Positions 18,493 to 27,332 of a DNA stretch of 64,000 bases are shown piece after piece; the first letter of the stretch is position 1, and each line of letters begins with the position of its first letter. The notes under the pieces were generated by a model, which had not been told where the DNA came from, ran no database searches, and saw only the letters and a list, made by a program, of their open reading frames with translations. Source of the stretch: Algoriphagus sp. TR-M9 (GTDB lineage: Bacteria > Bacteroidota > Bacteroidia > Cytophagales > Cyclobacteriaceae); NCBI RefSeq assembly GCF_027594545.1, contig NZ_CP115160.1:1001001-1065000 (forward strand), in the 5' to 3' direction. Position numbers and translations under genes: made by a program.

Positions 18493-18817
18493 AGGGAATG
18501 AGTACTTTTTTAGTCTTTTAAGGGGGTAAGGTTGTGTTTAAGCAAGGGTTAGGCCGTTTAACTTGAATTAAGAGCTTATGTTTTTTGTGAACTGCATGGT
18601 TGGGTAAGTAATCGCAACTTCTGTTTTTTTAAGTCAAATCCCAAATGAGATTTCAAATAGGGTCAATTAATATGGTAAGAGGTATTGCCTTACTTTTTAT
18701 TCGGTATGAAAGTAATGACGTATTAATGGCGCAAATAGTATACAGTAAACCATTTAATCTTGGAGGATCAAACTTTTACGATAAGAAAATAGGGGGACAG
18801 TTTTATAGTTATTGCAA
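18493..18817. other. Intergenic region between cdaA (3' end) and the DUF5715 gene
   Basis: 325 bases of AT-rich DNA without a credible reading frame. It contains the 13-mer GGCGCAAATAGTA (18729-18741 or within a base or two), also present upstream of the operon that starts at 15088. Its minus-strand reading TACTATTTGCGCC resembles a promoter -7 element with a one-base longer spacer. No clear terminator for cdaA was found. Confidence 0.4.
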
Positions 18818-19699
18818 TTAAGAGACCGATTTTTTAGTCATTGCCAATTTCCTGCGCTTGTTGAGTTCATGCTCTTCCAGGTCGTCAAAACGGGTATCTA
18901 CGTCCAGATTGTTCAAGTAGTCATTGATGGTTTCCCTGATTTCCTGAAAGGACATATTATGCAGGATCTTTCCATTTTTGGACATGGAAAGTTGACCGGT
19001 TTCCTCCGAGATGATAAGGATAAGCGCGTCTGTAGCTTCGGACATGCCTATAGCAGCTCGGTGCCTAAGCCCAAATTGCGCGGGAACTTCGCGCTCAGTC
19101 ACAGGAAGAATACATCTAGCCGCTTTGATTTTACCATTGTGAATGATCACGGCTCCATCGTGTAGAGGACTGTATTTGTTAAAAATGGAAATCAATAATC
19201 TTTTGGAAAGTTCAGCATCTAGGATGTCACCGCTTTCTGCATAAAACTTCAGTTCAGTGCTTTTAGAAATCACCATCAAAGCACCTGTATTGCTTCCTGC
19301 TAAAGTTTTTGATGCATCTATAATAGGACTGATGTTAAAGATAGCATTATCCTTCTTTCGCCAGAAAAACAAAAGGTCCTTCCACATATTGTCATCGGAG
19401 AGCAGGGAAGATCTGCCGATCAGCAGGAGGAATTTTCTGATTTCCGGAGCAAAGATGATAATGGCGGCGATGACACCTACTCCCATGAATTGCCCTAAGA
19501 TCGAGGAGAGCAATTCCATTCTCAATGCCCGTACTAGAAGGTAAATCAGGTAAATGGATAGAAATCCTAAAAATATTTTGATGGCTACACTTCCTTTCAG
19601 CAGCTTGTATATCTGATACAATAGGGCCGCTACCAATGCAATATCGATCATATTGACAATGGAAATGTCTAAAAAGCCTATTTTGAAAAGTAAACTCAA
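18818..19699 (-). CDS. cdaA: Diadenylate cyclase (c-di-AMP synthase), CdaA type
   Basis: 293 residues. Three membrane helices (about 12-35, 37-57, 66-85) precede the DAC domain, which joins two ATP molecules into cyclic di-AMP. Both catalytic motifs are present: DGA at 181-183 in SPLHDGAVIIHNG, and RHR at 212-214 in FGLRHRAAIGMSEATDA. The start is TTG at 19699; family members share the LFKIGFLDI N-terminus, so this is preferred over the internal ATG at residue 17. TTG overlaps the folP stop (TTGA), suggesting translational coupling. c-di-AMP usually controls potassium/osmolyte balance and wall integrity. Confidence 0.95.
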   Translation of the reverse strand: MSLLFKIGFLDISIVNMIDIALVAALLYQIYKLLKGSVAIKIFLGFLSIYLIYLLVRALRMELLSSILGQFMGVGVIAAIIIFAPEIRKFLLLIGRSSLLSDDNMWKDLLFFWRKKDNAIFNISPIIDASKTLAGSNTGALMVISKSTELKFYAESGDILDAELSKRLLISIFNKYSPLHDGAVIIHNGKIKAARCILPVTEREVPAQFGLRHRAAIGMSEATDALILIISEETGQLSMSKNGKILHNMSFQEIRETINDYLNNLDVDTRFDDLEEHELNKRRKLAMTKKSVS

Positions 19700-20580
19700 G
19701 GGTAAATTGTTTGATATAGTTTTAATGTTTCGTTTGCTTCTTTAACGTCATGAACTCTAAGTATGTTTGCGCCTTGGCATAGTGCAAACATGTGTAAGGC
19801 AGTGCTGCCGTTTAGGGCAGAATCAGCTTCAATATCCAGTGCTCTCGAAATCATGGATTTTCGTGATACTCCGACCAGCACAGGCATAGATAGTGACCGA
19901 AAGTGATGAAGGTTCCTTAGTAGGAAATAGTTTTGCTCCAAGGTTTTCGCAAATCCAAAGCCAGGATCTATGATTACATCATTGATGCCAAACTTTTTGA
20001 ATTGTTCCACTTTTTCAGCGAAATAATACAATATTTCTCCCAGAATATCAGAATAATTCGTTTTTTTCTGCATAGTCTTCGGATTTCCCCGCATATGCAT
20101 GGCAATATAAGGTACTTGCAGTTCGGCAATGGTGGTGATTATTTCTGGATCTAAGTCACCCGCGGAAATGTCATTGATGAGATGCGCACCGGCTTTTATG
20201 GTTTCCTTGGCTACTTTTGATCTGAAAGTGTCTATGGAAATGATGCACTCAGGATGATTTTTGGTGATGTACTCTACTGCTGGCATCAATCTGTCAAGCT
20301 CTTCTTGCTCACTTACTTCTGCCGCTCCAGGCCTAGAACTATAGCCTCCTAAGTCAAGAATACTTGCGCCTTCGGTAATGTGTTTCCTAATTAATATGGC
20401 TAATTTGTCAGCTGATTTATCGGTTCTGTTTCCTTCAAAGAAGGAATCGGGAGTTAGATTTACAATCCCCATGAGCTGAGGTTGGTCCCAAAGAATCAGC
20501 CGTCCATTGATTTTGGTGGTTGATTTTTGGGGAAATAATTTATCTTCGATCTTAGAAGATTGGCCCGGAAAAGAAAACAT
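19696..20580 (-). CDS. folP: Dihydropteroate synthase
   Basis: Condenses p-aminobenzoate with 6-hydroxymethyl-dihydropterin pyrophosphate in folate synthesis; target of sulfonamides. The 294-residue protein has all the family landmarks: LMGIVNLTPDSFFEGNRT, ILDLGGYSSRPGAAEVS, IDTFRSKVAKE, LINDISAGD, IIDPGFGFAKTLEQN, VGVSRKSMIS and the closing RVHDV. About 25 extra residues precede the barrel. Its stop overlaps the cdaA start, and its ATG lies only 15 bases from the divergent DUF1599 gene's start. Confidence 0.96.
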   Translation of the reverse strand: MFSFPGQSSKIEDKLFPQKSTTKINGRLILWDQPQLMGIVNLTPDSFFEGNRTDKSADKLAILIRKHITEGASILDLGGYSSRPGAAEVSEQEELDRLMPAVEYITKNHPECIISIDTFRSKVAKETIKAGAHLINDISAGDLDPEIITTIAELQVPYIAMHMRGNPKTMQKKTNYSDILGEILYYFAEKVEQFKKFGINDVIIDPGFGFAKTLEQNYFLLRNLHHFRSLSMPVLVGVSRKSMISRALDIEADSALNGSTALHMFALCQGANILRVHDVKEANETLKLYQTIYP

Positions 20581-20595
20581 TAATTAGAAATACTA

Positions 20596-21141
20596 TTGGA
20601 GACGCAAACGAGTAACGAATATAAGGAAGTTATTAGCCGTTGTAAAGAACTTTTTCGTAAGAAGACTATTGATTATGGTACTTCATGGAGAATTTTCCGA
20701 CTTTCATCCATTACTGACCAGATTTTTATCAAAGCCCAAAGGATTAGATCTATTCAGGAAAAGGGAAATCAGAAGGTCAGCGATCCGATTGAGGATGATT
20801 TTGTAGGGATTATTAATTATTGCCTGATAGCACTTTTGCAAATCAGGCTGGCAGAGGATGAGCGGATGGAGATTCCCTTTGAGGAATTAGAGCCTGCCTA
20901 CGATCACTGGGTAAATGAGACCCGTGGCTTACTCGAAAATAAAAACCACGATTACGGAGAGGCCTGGCGGGACATGCGGGTGAGTTCTATGACCGATATT
21001 ATTTTGATGAAATTATTGAGAACTAAGCAGATTGAAAATAATCATGGACAGACCTTGGTCTCAGAAGGTATTGAAGCCAACTATCAGGATATGATCAATT
21101 ACGCTGTATTTTGTTTGATAAAACTAGGATATCATGATTAA
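20596..21141 (+). CDS. DUF1599 domain protein (nucleotide modification-associated domain 1-like)
   Basis: 181 residues containing two copies of a similar motif: KKTIDYGTSWRIFRLSSITDQIFIKAQRIRSIQE near residue 21 and NKNHDYGEAWRDMRVSSMTDIILMKLLRTKQIE near 117, so the protein is an internal duplication. This is the DUF1599 pattern, related to nucleotide pyrophosphohydrolase-like helical folds. The start must be TTG at 20596: an in-frame stop lies at 20581 and no ATG occurs in the first 60 codons. It overlaps the DoxX-like gene by eight bases. The biochemical role is unknown. Confidence 0.88.
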   Translation: METQTSNEYKEVISRCKELFRKKTIDYGTSWRIFRLSSITDQIFIKAQRIRSIQEKGNQKVSDPIEDDFVGIINYCLIALLQIRLAEDERMEIPFEELEPAYDHWVNETRGLLENKNHDYGEAWRDMRVSSMTDIILMKLLRTKQIENNHGQTLVSEGIEANYQDMINYAVFCLIKLGYHD

Positions 21142-22234
21142 GCAAGGGTTTTTATGGGTGATCCGTTTTCTGGTAGGCGGATTGTTTATTTTTTCTGGAC
21201 TGATAAAAGTGAATGACCCGGTAGGGACTTCCATCAAGCTAGAGGAGTATTTAGATGTTTTCTCCACAGATATAGCTGGTTTCTTTTCCTATTTAAAACC
21301 AATTGCACTGGAGTTAGGGATATTCTTGGTGGTCGTTGAAGTAGTGCTGGGAGTGATGCTGATCCTTGGGGTTCGGAGTAAGTTTACCGTATGGGCTTTG
21401 AGCTTGATGATTTTGTTTTTCACCTTTCTTACTTTCTATTCTGCCTATTTCAATAAAGTCACGGATTGTGGCTGTTTCGGAGATGCGATCAAACTTACGC
21501 CTTGGGAATCATTTTATAAAGATTTGATTCTTTTGGTTCTGATTGCCATTCTGTTTCTCTTCCAAGCCGACCTCCCAAAAAGTTCGCCCAAAGGGGCAAA
21601 AGGTGTAACATTATCTGTATTGATTTTATCCTTCGTCCTCGCAATAGTGGCCGTTCGTAACCTGCCTTTTATAGACTTTCGGGCTTATAAAGTAGGTGTG
21701 AACATACCGAAAAACATGCAGCCTTCATCTCCATTGCAGTATTCTTATGTCATGAAAAAGGGTGATGATATTCAAATATTTGACCAGTATCCTTCAGATG
21801 AAAGTTTGGAATTTGTAGAAATGAACCTGAAAAACCCCGAGGCACTGCCAAAGATCTCAGACTTTGCTGCTTGGAATGATGAGGGGGATTTTTCTGAGGA
21901 GGTGTTTACGGGAAATAAGGTATTGATTTTGGTAAGTAATATGAGCAAAATGAGTACTGATCACCTTGGTCAAATCGATCAATTGGTCAGCGCATTGAAA
22001 GGCTCACCTGTACAGCCTGTCTTGCTCGCTGCTGCCTCTCAGGTAGAAATTGCAAATCTGATGCAAGCGCAAGGATGGGACATGCTAGCCCTGCAAGCGG
22101 ATGCCACGGTAGTGAAAACGATGATCAGATCAAATCCGGGATTGATGGTGCTACAGGATGGAGAAGTGCTCGCAAAGTATCATCACAACAATACTCCAGA
22201 GGCGGGTGAAGTGGTAGATCTTTTGATAAGGTAA
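21134..22234 (+). CDS. DoxX/MauE-like membrane protein (BT_3928 type)
   Basis: 366 residues. The N-terminal third has four membrane helices with the DoxX-like motif RFLVGGLFIFSGLIKVNDPVG and a paired Cys in KVTDCGCFGDAIKLTPWESFYKD, typical of MauE/VKOR-like membrane proteins that handle disulphides. A further helix lies near 155-175. The C-terminal 180 residues are extracytoplasmic and may be thioredoxin-like (VLILVSNMSKMSTDHLGQIDQL, GLMVLQDGEVLAKYHHN) but without a CxxC. It is translationally linked to DUF1599 upstream, and aroK begins the very next base after its stop. Confidence 0.85.
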   Translation: MIKQGFLWVIRFLVGGLFIFSGLIKVNDPVGTSIKLEEYLDVFSTDIAGFFSYLKPIALELGIFLVVVEVVLGVMLILGVRSKFTVWALSLMILFFTFLTFYSAYFNKVTDCGCFGDAIKLTPWESFYKDLILLVLIAILFLFQADLPKSSPKGAKGVTLSVLILSFVLAIVAVRNLPFIDFRAYKVGVNIPKNMQPSSPLQYSYVMKKGDDIQIFDQYPSDESLEFVEMNLKNPEALPKISDFAAWNDEGDFSEEVFTGNKVLILVSNMSKMSTDHLGQIDQLVSALKGSPVQPVLLAAASQVEIANLMQAQGWDMLALQADATVVKTMIRSNPGLMVLQDGEVLAKYHHNNTPEAGEVVDLLIR

Positions 22235-22765
22235 ATGGGGAAATTTCTTAAAATAGTATTGGTGGGCCTTCCAGGGTCAGGTAAAAGTACTTTTGGAGTA
22301 CAATTGGCGAAGCAATTGAACCTGCCTTTCTATGATCTGGATCAGCTGATAGAATTGAATTATTCCATGAAAATCTCTGAGATTTTCTCTCATTTTGGAG
22401 AAGGTAAATTCAGAGAATGGGAGACGGCTACACTTAAAAACATTCTATCAAAATCTGAGGCCTATGTGCTGGCTTCCGGTGGGGGATGTCCCTGTTTCAA
22501 TGATAATATGGACCTGATCAATGAGCAAGCCACTTCGGTATACCTGGATGTTCCTTTAGATGAGATTTCGGCTCGCTTGAGAGCTTCCAAAGCCAACGTG
22601 CGCCCCATGTTTAAAAATATGGATCAGGGAGAAATCACGTTGAAATTAAAGAGTTTGCTGGTAGATCGGGATTATTTTTATAATCAGGCAAAAATAAAAC
22701 TCAGCGGAGAAGACTTTTCCGCTGAGCTGTTGGTATCTGAATTGATTCGGACTTTTAAAAGCTAA
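22235..22765 (+). CDS. aroK: Shikimate kinase
   Basis: 176 residues. Phosphorylates shikimate in chorismate synthesis. The Walker A is GLPGSGKSTFGVQLA, the shikimate-binding Asp lies in YDLDQLIE, then FREWETATL and the ASGGGCPC loop corresponding to the family's GGG motif, with the lid RPMFKNMD. Its start abuts the DoxX stop with no gap. Its 3' end overlaps the convergent porin gene by 11 bases and contains that gene's terminator. The other aro genes in this window are at 50-56 kb. Confidence 0.95.
   Translation: MGKFLKIVLVGLPGSGKSTFGVQLAKQLNLPFYDLDQLIELNYSMKISEIFSHFGEGKFREWETATLKNILSKSEAYVLASGGGCPCFNDNMDLINEQATSVYLDVPLDEISARLRASKANVRPMFKNMDQGEITLKLKSLLVDRDYFYNQAKIKLSGEDFSAELLVSELIRTFKS
22687..22726 (-). 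terminator. Porin-gene terminator embedded in the aroK coding sequence
   Basis: CTCAGCGGA / TCCGCTGAG (22700-22708 and 22718-22726) form a 9-base-pair stem that on the minus strand runs into GTTTTATTTTTG. It lies 30 bases past the stop of the convergent FadL-like gene, inside aroK codons. Confidence 0.75.
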
Positions 22766-24266
22766 AACCTACAGTCAGTAAGCCATTGATCAAGTTGTTG
22801 TTAATTTCAGTGACCGGTCCAATGTTGTTGCCTTGTCCATCCAGTACTTGATAACTGCTATAAAGCGTACTGAACTTCTGGTTGACCAAAGCAAAATCAA
22901 TGTTGAATTTGTTCAGTTTTACCCCCACGCCTCCGGAGATTTGCTGCGTGCTGCGATCATAGTCTGAATTGGCGATCGGATCTCCATAAAATCCATATCC
23001 GCCTCGTATCCTGAAATTATTGAACCTGTATTCTCCTCCAAATCGGAAATTGATCGTGCTGGTATATAGCTGTTCAATGGCCATATTGTCCGGTCCCTCA
23101 TCGAAGTCCCTGGAAGATAAATTTGCTGTGCTGTAATCCAACCAATCCACATCAGCTGATAGAAAACCATTCTTTCCTAAAAATACCGTGGCTCCACCGC
23201 CGATTTTCAGCGGGGTATTGAGATTGTATGAGCTTAGAATAATGTCTGTGAAGGCATCTTCCTGACCGAGTGTGACATCTTCCTGCTCAAAGTAGTAATT
23301 GTCATAATCGGTAAAAATCGCTGCATCATACTCATCATTGAGCGCATACCAAGTAGGGGATTGGAAGGTGAAACCAAGATTCAGATAATCAATAGGTTTA
23401 TAGATAACGCCTAGGTTTAAATTAATACCGCTGCCGCTAATGAATAGATTTTCCTGCAAGGAGGAAGAAATAAGTGGATCTTCAGGAAATTCCTCATTGT
23501 AAATTTTCCTAGAGGAAAAGTCCAAAGTTCTGATCCCAACCGAACCACCTATAAATAGTTTATAATTGAAGTTCGCCCCATAGCTAAAATTTATCTGACT
23601 GGAACTCCCCTCTTGAGTGATGTTCTCATCCTGAAAGGGCAATCCCAGTACAAAGGAATCGTAGGTATTGGGGTTTGCAATTGGATCTCCGTTTTCATCA
23701 AAAACAATTGGATTGATTTGATAGGTATCATAGGCCAATCCTGTCAAGCCGTAGGAAGAAATCTGAGTTTCGGGAACGCCATTGGCGTCTTGAAGGTAAA
23801 AGTCAATAATAGAAGTTCCTCCTGGGGTATCAGCGTAATATCCATATTCCGTATTGAAATTGGCGATTCTCTGAATACTGATGCCGAAAGCTCCTCCTTT
23901 GAATGAACCTCGATCAAACTCACTTCTTGGATTAGCCATTACAAAACTCAGATTCGGAAGCGAGAAGTTGGTAGTATTATAGTTTTTTGATTGGTTCAGA
24001 TAGTCGGTTTCTACTCCCCAGTCCGTATAGCCTGCCGTAATACTTGCTTCGGAGCTTCTGAAGAATCCAAGCCCAGCGGGATTGCCCGCTACATTGGATA
24101 CATCACCGCCTAAAGACCATTGGGTGCCACCCACGCCCATGATCCGAGCTGATCCAGGTTGGAGCACATGGCTAAACCGGTAAGCATCTTCAAAATAGCC
24201 GCTTTGGGCAAATGAACTTGAAATTGACACCAATACAAGTGTCACAACCAGAATGGGTGATCTCAT
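22755..24266 (-). CDS. OmpP1/FadL-like outer membrane transport protein
   Basis: 503 residues with a signal peptide ending SSFAQSGYFEDAYRFS. The N-terminal hatch-like segment ARIMGVGGTQWSLGGDVSNVAGNPAGLGFF is the hallmark of OmpP1/FadL/TodX proteins, which move hydrophobic molecules across the outer membrane. The rest is alternating beta-strand sequence ending in a C-terminal aromatic, LTVGFSF, as expected for Bam-assembled barrels. It is monocistronic and convergent with aroK. Confidence 0.85.
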   Translation of the reverse strand: MRSPILVVTLVLVSISSSFAQSGYFEDAYRFSHVLQPGSARIMGVGGTQWSLGGDVSNVAGNPAGLGFFRSSEASITAGYTDWGVETDYLNQSKNYNTTNFSLPNLSFVMANPRSEFDRGSFKGGAFGISIQRIANFNTEYGYYADTPGGTSIIDFYLQDANGVPETQISSYGLTGLAYDTYQINPIVFDENGDPIANPNTYDSFVLGLPFQDENITQEGSSSQINFSYGANFNYKLFIGGSVGIRTLDFSSRKIYNEEFPEDPLISSSLQENLFISGSGINLNLGVIYKPIDYLNLGFTFQSPTWYALNDEYDAAIFTDYDNYYFEQEDVTLGQEDAFTDIILSSYNLNTPLKIGGGATVFLGKNGFLSADVDWLDYSTANLSSRDFDEGPDNMAIEQLYTSTINFRFGGEYRFNNFRIRGGYGFYGDPIANSDYDRSTQQISGGVGVKLNKFNIDFALVNQKFSTLYSSYQVLDGQGNNIGPVTEINNNLINGLLTVGFSF

Positions 24267-24341
24267 TTAGATTTTTTTTGATGTAGTTAATTAACGGAGT
24301 AAAACCGCAAAGGTGTTAAAGAGCGCAAAAAAAAAGGGGAA

Positions 24342-25637
24342 TTAATTTCCCCTTCCTCCTCTAGATCCTCCAGAGCTTACTCTCGAAGCTCCACCAGAAG
24401 AACCAGAGCTTCTGCTTGGTGTGTAACTTGGTGAGCTACTTCGAGTAGGTGATGTGGTCCGTGTAGGTGCCACGGTTCTCGTATTGGTTCTGTTGTAAGA
24501 TGGTGATACAGATCTCGTACCTCTGGTGTTGTAAGAAGGACTTGCTGATCTTCTGTAAGTAGAAGGATTAGTTGATCTGTTTACCGAATTTCTATTGCTG
24601 TTAATAGACCTTACGTTACTGTTGTTATAGCTAGGTCTAGCTGAAGGCATTGCACTTCTGGTTCTGGAAACTGGTCTATCCATAGCAGCTGAGTTTACAT
24701 TTCTAGTACTACTTTGTCTAGCTCTAGTGCTATAGTAATCATTTTGAGATGATCCAAAGTCACGCGCAGAAACTCTTGAATTGGAAGAGTTGGATACCAG
24801 TCTTCTAGAATTGCCAGATGACATCGCTTCTCTTCTGGCTTGAGCTCTAGCTGTATTAGGTTGAAGCACAGAGCTTGTACCTACATTGTTTCTAGCTGCA
24901 AGGGATGAACCTCTTGTAGGTCTTGCTCCGCTTACGATTCTTCTATCTCCATACTCACCGCCAGGAAGAACATAGATAGGTCTTCCGTATCCGTATCCAG
25001 GGTAACCAAATCCATATCCAGGGTATCCACCAAATGCATAGCTAGGTCCCCAGAAAGGATCATAAAATCCACCATATCCGAAACCTGGTCTATACATAGG
25101 GTAACCGACTCCAAAACCAAATCCAATATTGATACTGAATCCAGGTCTAAAGCCAAAACCAGGACCCCAGAAAGGATCATAGAAACCACCCATTCCCCAT
25201 GGGGACATGCCGTACATCATTCCCATGTTGAAGGCAAAATTCGGGTTGAATCCTGAGTTGTATCCAGATGACCCTACAGAATAATTGTTGTAAACATTAA
25301 TATCTGGGCTGCTTTCTTCAGCTACATTTTCATCAAAATATACCACCTCATTTTCTTGGGGGGTATCTTCTGATTGATATCGGGATATGTAGTCAGGGTT
25401 CACATTTCTGGAACTGAAACTTTCCTGTGGGATAGCTTCAGTTTCAGTTGTAGAAAGACTTTGAAACTGCTCAGGAGTATTGTTTTGCACTGCAAATTCA
25501 GTGGCTACTTTTGCATCAGAAGCCATGAAGTACAGGTTGTCTTCAGTTCCGGTAGAAGCCATTTGGCTTGAGCTACAGGAAGCTAGGACTAGTGCTCCTA
25601 AGATTAAAGATGATGTTTGGATCGGGAAATTCTTCAT
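24342..25637 (-). CDS. Low-complexity lipoprotein with Gly/Tyr/Phe-rich and Ser/Arg-rich regions
   Basis: 431 residues. The lipobox LVLASC at residues 16-21 marks a lipoprotein. Residues 120-230 are Gly/Phe/Tyr/Pro-rich with a duplicated GGFYDPFWGP unit and GYG repeats. Residues 240-431 are built of Ser, Arg, Asn and Thr (NRSTNPSTYRRSASPSYN, RSVSPSYNRTNTRTV) and end GGSRGGRGN, giving a highly basic tail. No enzymatic motif is visible. Surface, adhesive or condensate-like behaviour is a guess from composition. DNA around 25050 and 25165 repeats the FYDPFWGP coding unit. Confidence 0.75.
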   Translation of the reverse strand: MKNFPIQTSSLILGALVLASCSSSQMASTGTEDNLYFMASDAKVATEFAVQNNTPEQFQSLSTTETEAIPQESFSSRNVNPDYISRYQSEDTPQENEVVYFDENVAEESSPDINVYNNYSVGSSGYNSGFNPNFAFNMGMMYGMSPWGMGGFYDPFWGPGFGFRPGFSINIGFGFGVGYPMYRPGFGYGGFYDPFWGPSYAFGGYPGYGFGYPGYGYGRPIYVLPGGEYGDRRIVSGARPTRGSSLAARNNVGTSSVLQPNTARAQARREAMSSGNSRRLVSNSSNSRVSARDFGSSQNDYYSTRARQSSTRNVNSAAMDRPVSRTRSAMPSARPSYNNSNVRSINSNRNSVNRSTNPSTYRRSASPSYNTRGTRSVSPSYNRTNTRTVAPTRTTSPTRSSSPSYTPSRSSGSSGGASRVSSGGSRGGRGN

Positions 25638-25700
25638 AGTAGAAGTTTAATTGTTACTTTCTTATACGAGCCTTTGGGTGAAGGGTTATTCTTTTTGCTT

Positions 25701-25708
25701 TATATTTG
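25701..25708 (+). promoter_or_regulatory. -7 element of the proS promoter
   Basis: TATATTTG matches TAnnTTTG, about 50 bases before the proS ATG. A TTTG at 25673 is somewhat too far away for a standard -33 box. Confidence 0.5.
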
Positions 25709-25759
25709 CCCCGCATAAGTTAGCAAAAATAACCATAATCTGTATCCGAATCAAACACA

Positions 25760-27241
25760 ATGAGTAAAGGACTACCTAAAAGAAGCGAAGATTATTCCCT
25801 TTGGTACAATGAGTTAGTAAAAAAAGCTGATTTAGCTGAAAATTCCGCAGTGAGAGGCTGTATGGTGATCAAGCCATACGGATATTCTATCTGGGAAAAA
25901 ATGCAGGCTGAATTGGATAGGATGTTTAAGGAAACTGGCCATACCAACGCCTATTTTCCACTTTTTATTCCGAAATCATACCTCAGTAAAGAAGCATCAC
26001 ACGTGGAAGGCTTTGCCAAAGAATGTGCAGTGGTCACTCATTACAGATTGAAAAATGCAGAGGATGGCAGTGGTGTTATCGTAGATCCGGAAGCCAAACT
26101 GGAAGAGGAACTGATCGTTCGTCCTACTTCCGAAACGGTGATCTGGAGTACTTATAAAAATTGGATTCAATCCTACAGAGATTTACCACTTTTGGTGAAC
26201 CAGTGGGCCAATGTGGTTAGGTGGGAAATGCGGACTCGGCTTTTCCTGAGAACTGCAGAATTCCTTTGGCAAGAAGGACATACTGCTCATGCCACTGAAA
26301 AGGAAGCCAAGGCAGAAACGCTTCAGATGATGAATGTCTATGCCCAGTTTGCTGAGGACTTTATGGCATTGCCTGTAGTCAAAGGAAGAAAGACAGAATC
26401 AGAGCGGTTTGCAGGGGCAGATGATACCTTGTGTATAGAGGCAATGATGCAGGATGGCAAAGCCCTACAAGCAGGAACTTCGCACTTTTTGGGACAAAAT
26501 TTTGCGAAGGCGTTCGATGTGAAATTCGCTACCAAAGAAGGAGGTCTGGAACATGTGTGGGGGACTTCATGGGGAGTTTCTACACGTTTGATGGGCGCTT
26601 TGATCATGGCGCATTCGGATGATAACGGTTTAGTCCTACCTCCGAAATTGGCACCTATCCAAGTGGTGATAGTGCCGATTTACCGAAAAGACGAGGAATT
26701 CGAGGCGATCTCTGAGAAAGCCAATGAAATCATGGCAGAGTTAAGGAAAGCGGGCATTTCTGTCAAATATGACAATAGGGATACCCACAAGCCAGGTTTT
26801 AAATTTGCGGAGTACGAACTGAAAGGGGTTCCACTGAGAATCGCCATTGGTCCAAGGGATTTGGAAAATGGCACCATAGAGATCGCTAGAAGAGATACTT
26901 TGACCAAGGAGCAATTTGAGCTTTCATCTCAGCCTATTTCTGAGAAATTTGTACAACTTTTGGATGAAATCCAGACTAGTATTTATTCTAAAGCATTTGA
27001 TTTTAAAGGAGAAATGACTACCGAAGTCAATTCATGGGAAGAATTTGAGGAAGTACTGGAGAGCAAAGGTGGTTTTATTTCAGCACATTGGGACGGAACA
27101 GCAGAAACCGAAGAAAAGGTGAAAGAACTGACCAAAGCCACCATAAGGTGTATTCCACTTGATCAGAAAGAGGAGGCTGGAGTTTGTGTGTTCTCCGGCA
27201 AACCTTCGACAGGTAGAGTGCTATTCGCTAAAGCTTATTGA
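25760..27241 (+). CDS. proS: Prolyl-tRNA synthetase
   Basis: 493 residues, class II synthetase charging tRNA-Pro. Motif 2/3 surroundings are visible: [44 protein letters not shown] and [32 protein letters not shown]. The anticodon-binding domain follows ([13 protein letters not shown] to [16 protein letters not shown]). The length and the C-terminal zinc-domain-like tail match the eukaryote/archaeal-type ProRS lacking the bacterial editing insertion, as is normal in Bacteroidota. Monocistronic with its own terminator. Confidence 0.97.
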   Translation: MSKGLPKRSEDYSLWYNELVKKADLAENSAVRGCMVIKPYGYSIWEKMQAELDRMFKETGHTNAYFPLFIPKSYLSKEASHVEGFAKECAVVTHYRLKNAEDGSGVIVDPEAKLEEELIVRPTSETVIWSTYKNWIQSYRDLPLLVNQWANVVRWEMRTRLFLRTAEFLWQEGHTAHATEKEAKAETLQMMNVYAQFAEDFMALPVVKGRKTESERFAGADDTLCIEAMMQDGKALQAGTSHFLGQNFAKAFDVKFATKEGGLEHVWGTSWGVSTRLMGALIMAHSDDNGLVLPPKLAPIQVVIVPIYRKDEEFEAISEKANEIMAELRKAGISVKYDNRDTHKPGFKFAEYELKGVPLRIAIGPRDLENGTIEIARRDTLTKEQFELSSQPISEKFVQLLDEIQTSIYSKAFDFKGEMTTEVNSWEEFEEVLESKGGFISAHWDGTAETEEKVKELTKATIRCIPLDQKEEAGVCVFSGKPSTGRVLFAKAY

Positions 27242-27245
27242 ATTT

Positions 27246-27271
27246 AAACCCGGTATTTTCCGGGTTTTTTT
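27246..27271 (+). terminator. Terminator of proS
   Basis: AAACCCGG / CCGGGTTT separated by six bases and followed by a T run, directly after the stop codon. Confidence 0.88.
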
Positions 27272-27332
27272 AGTATAGGGGTTTTAGTAATCAGGAAACT
27301 TGTATTTTAGGATATTAAAACTCCCCAGTGCC

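Noticed and set aside
24342..25637. CRISPR-like or tandem DNA repeat in the repetitive lipoprotein gene
   Set aside because: The repeats are coding, of unequal spacing, and follow amino-acid composition (GGFYDPFWGP, GYG, RS) rather than fixed-length repeat-spacer order.
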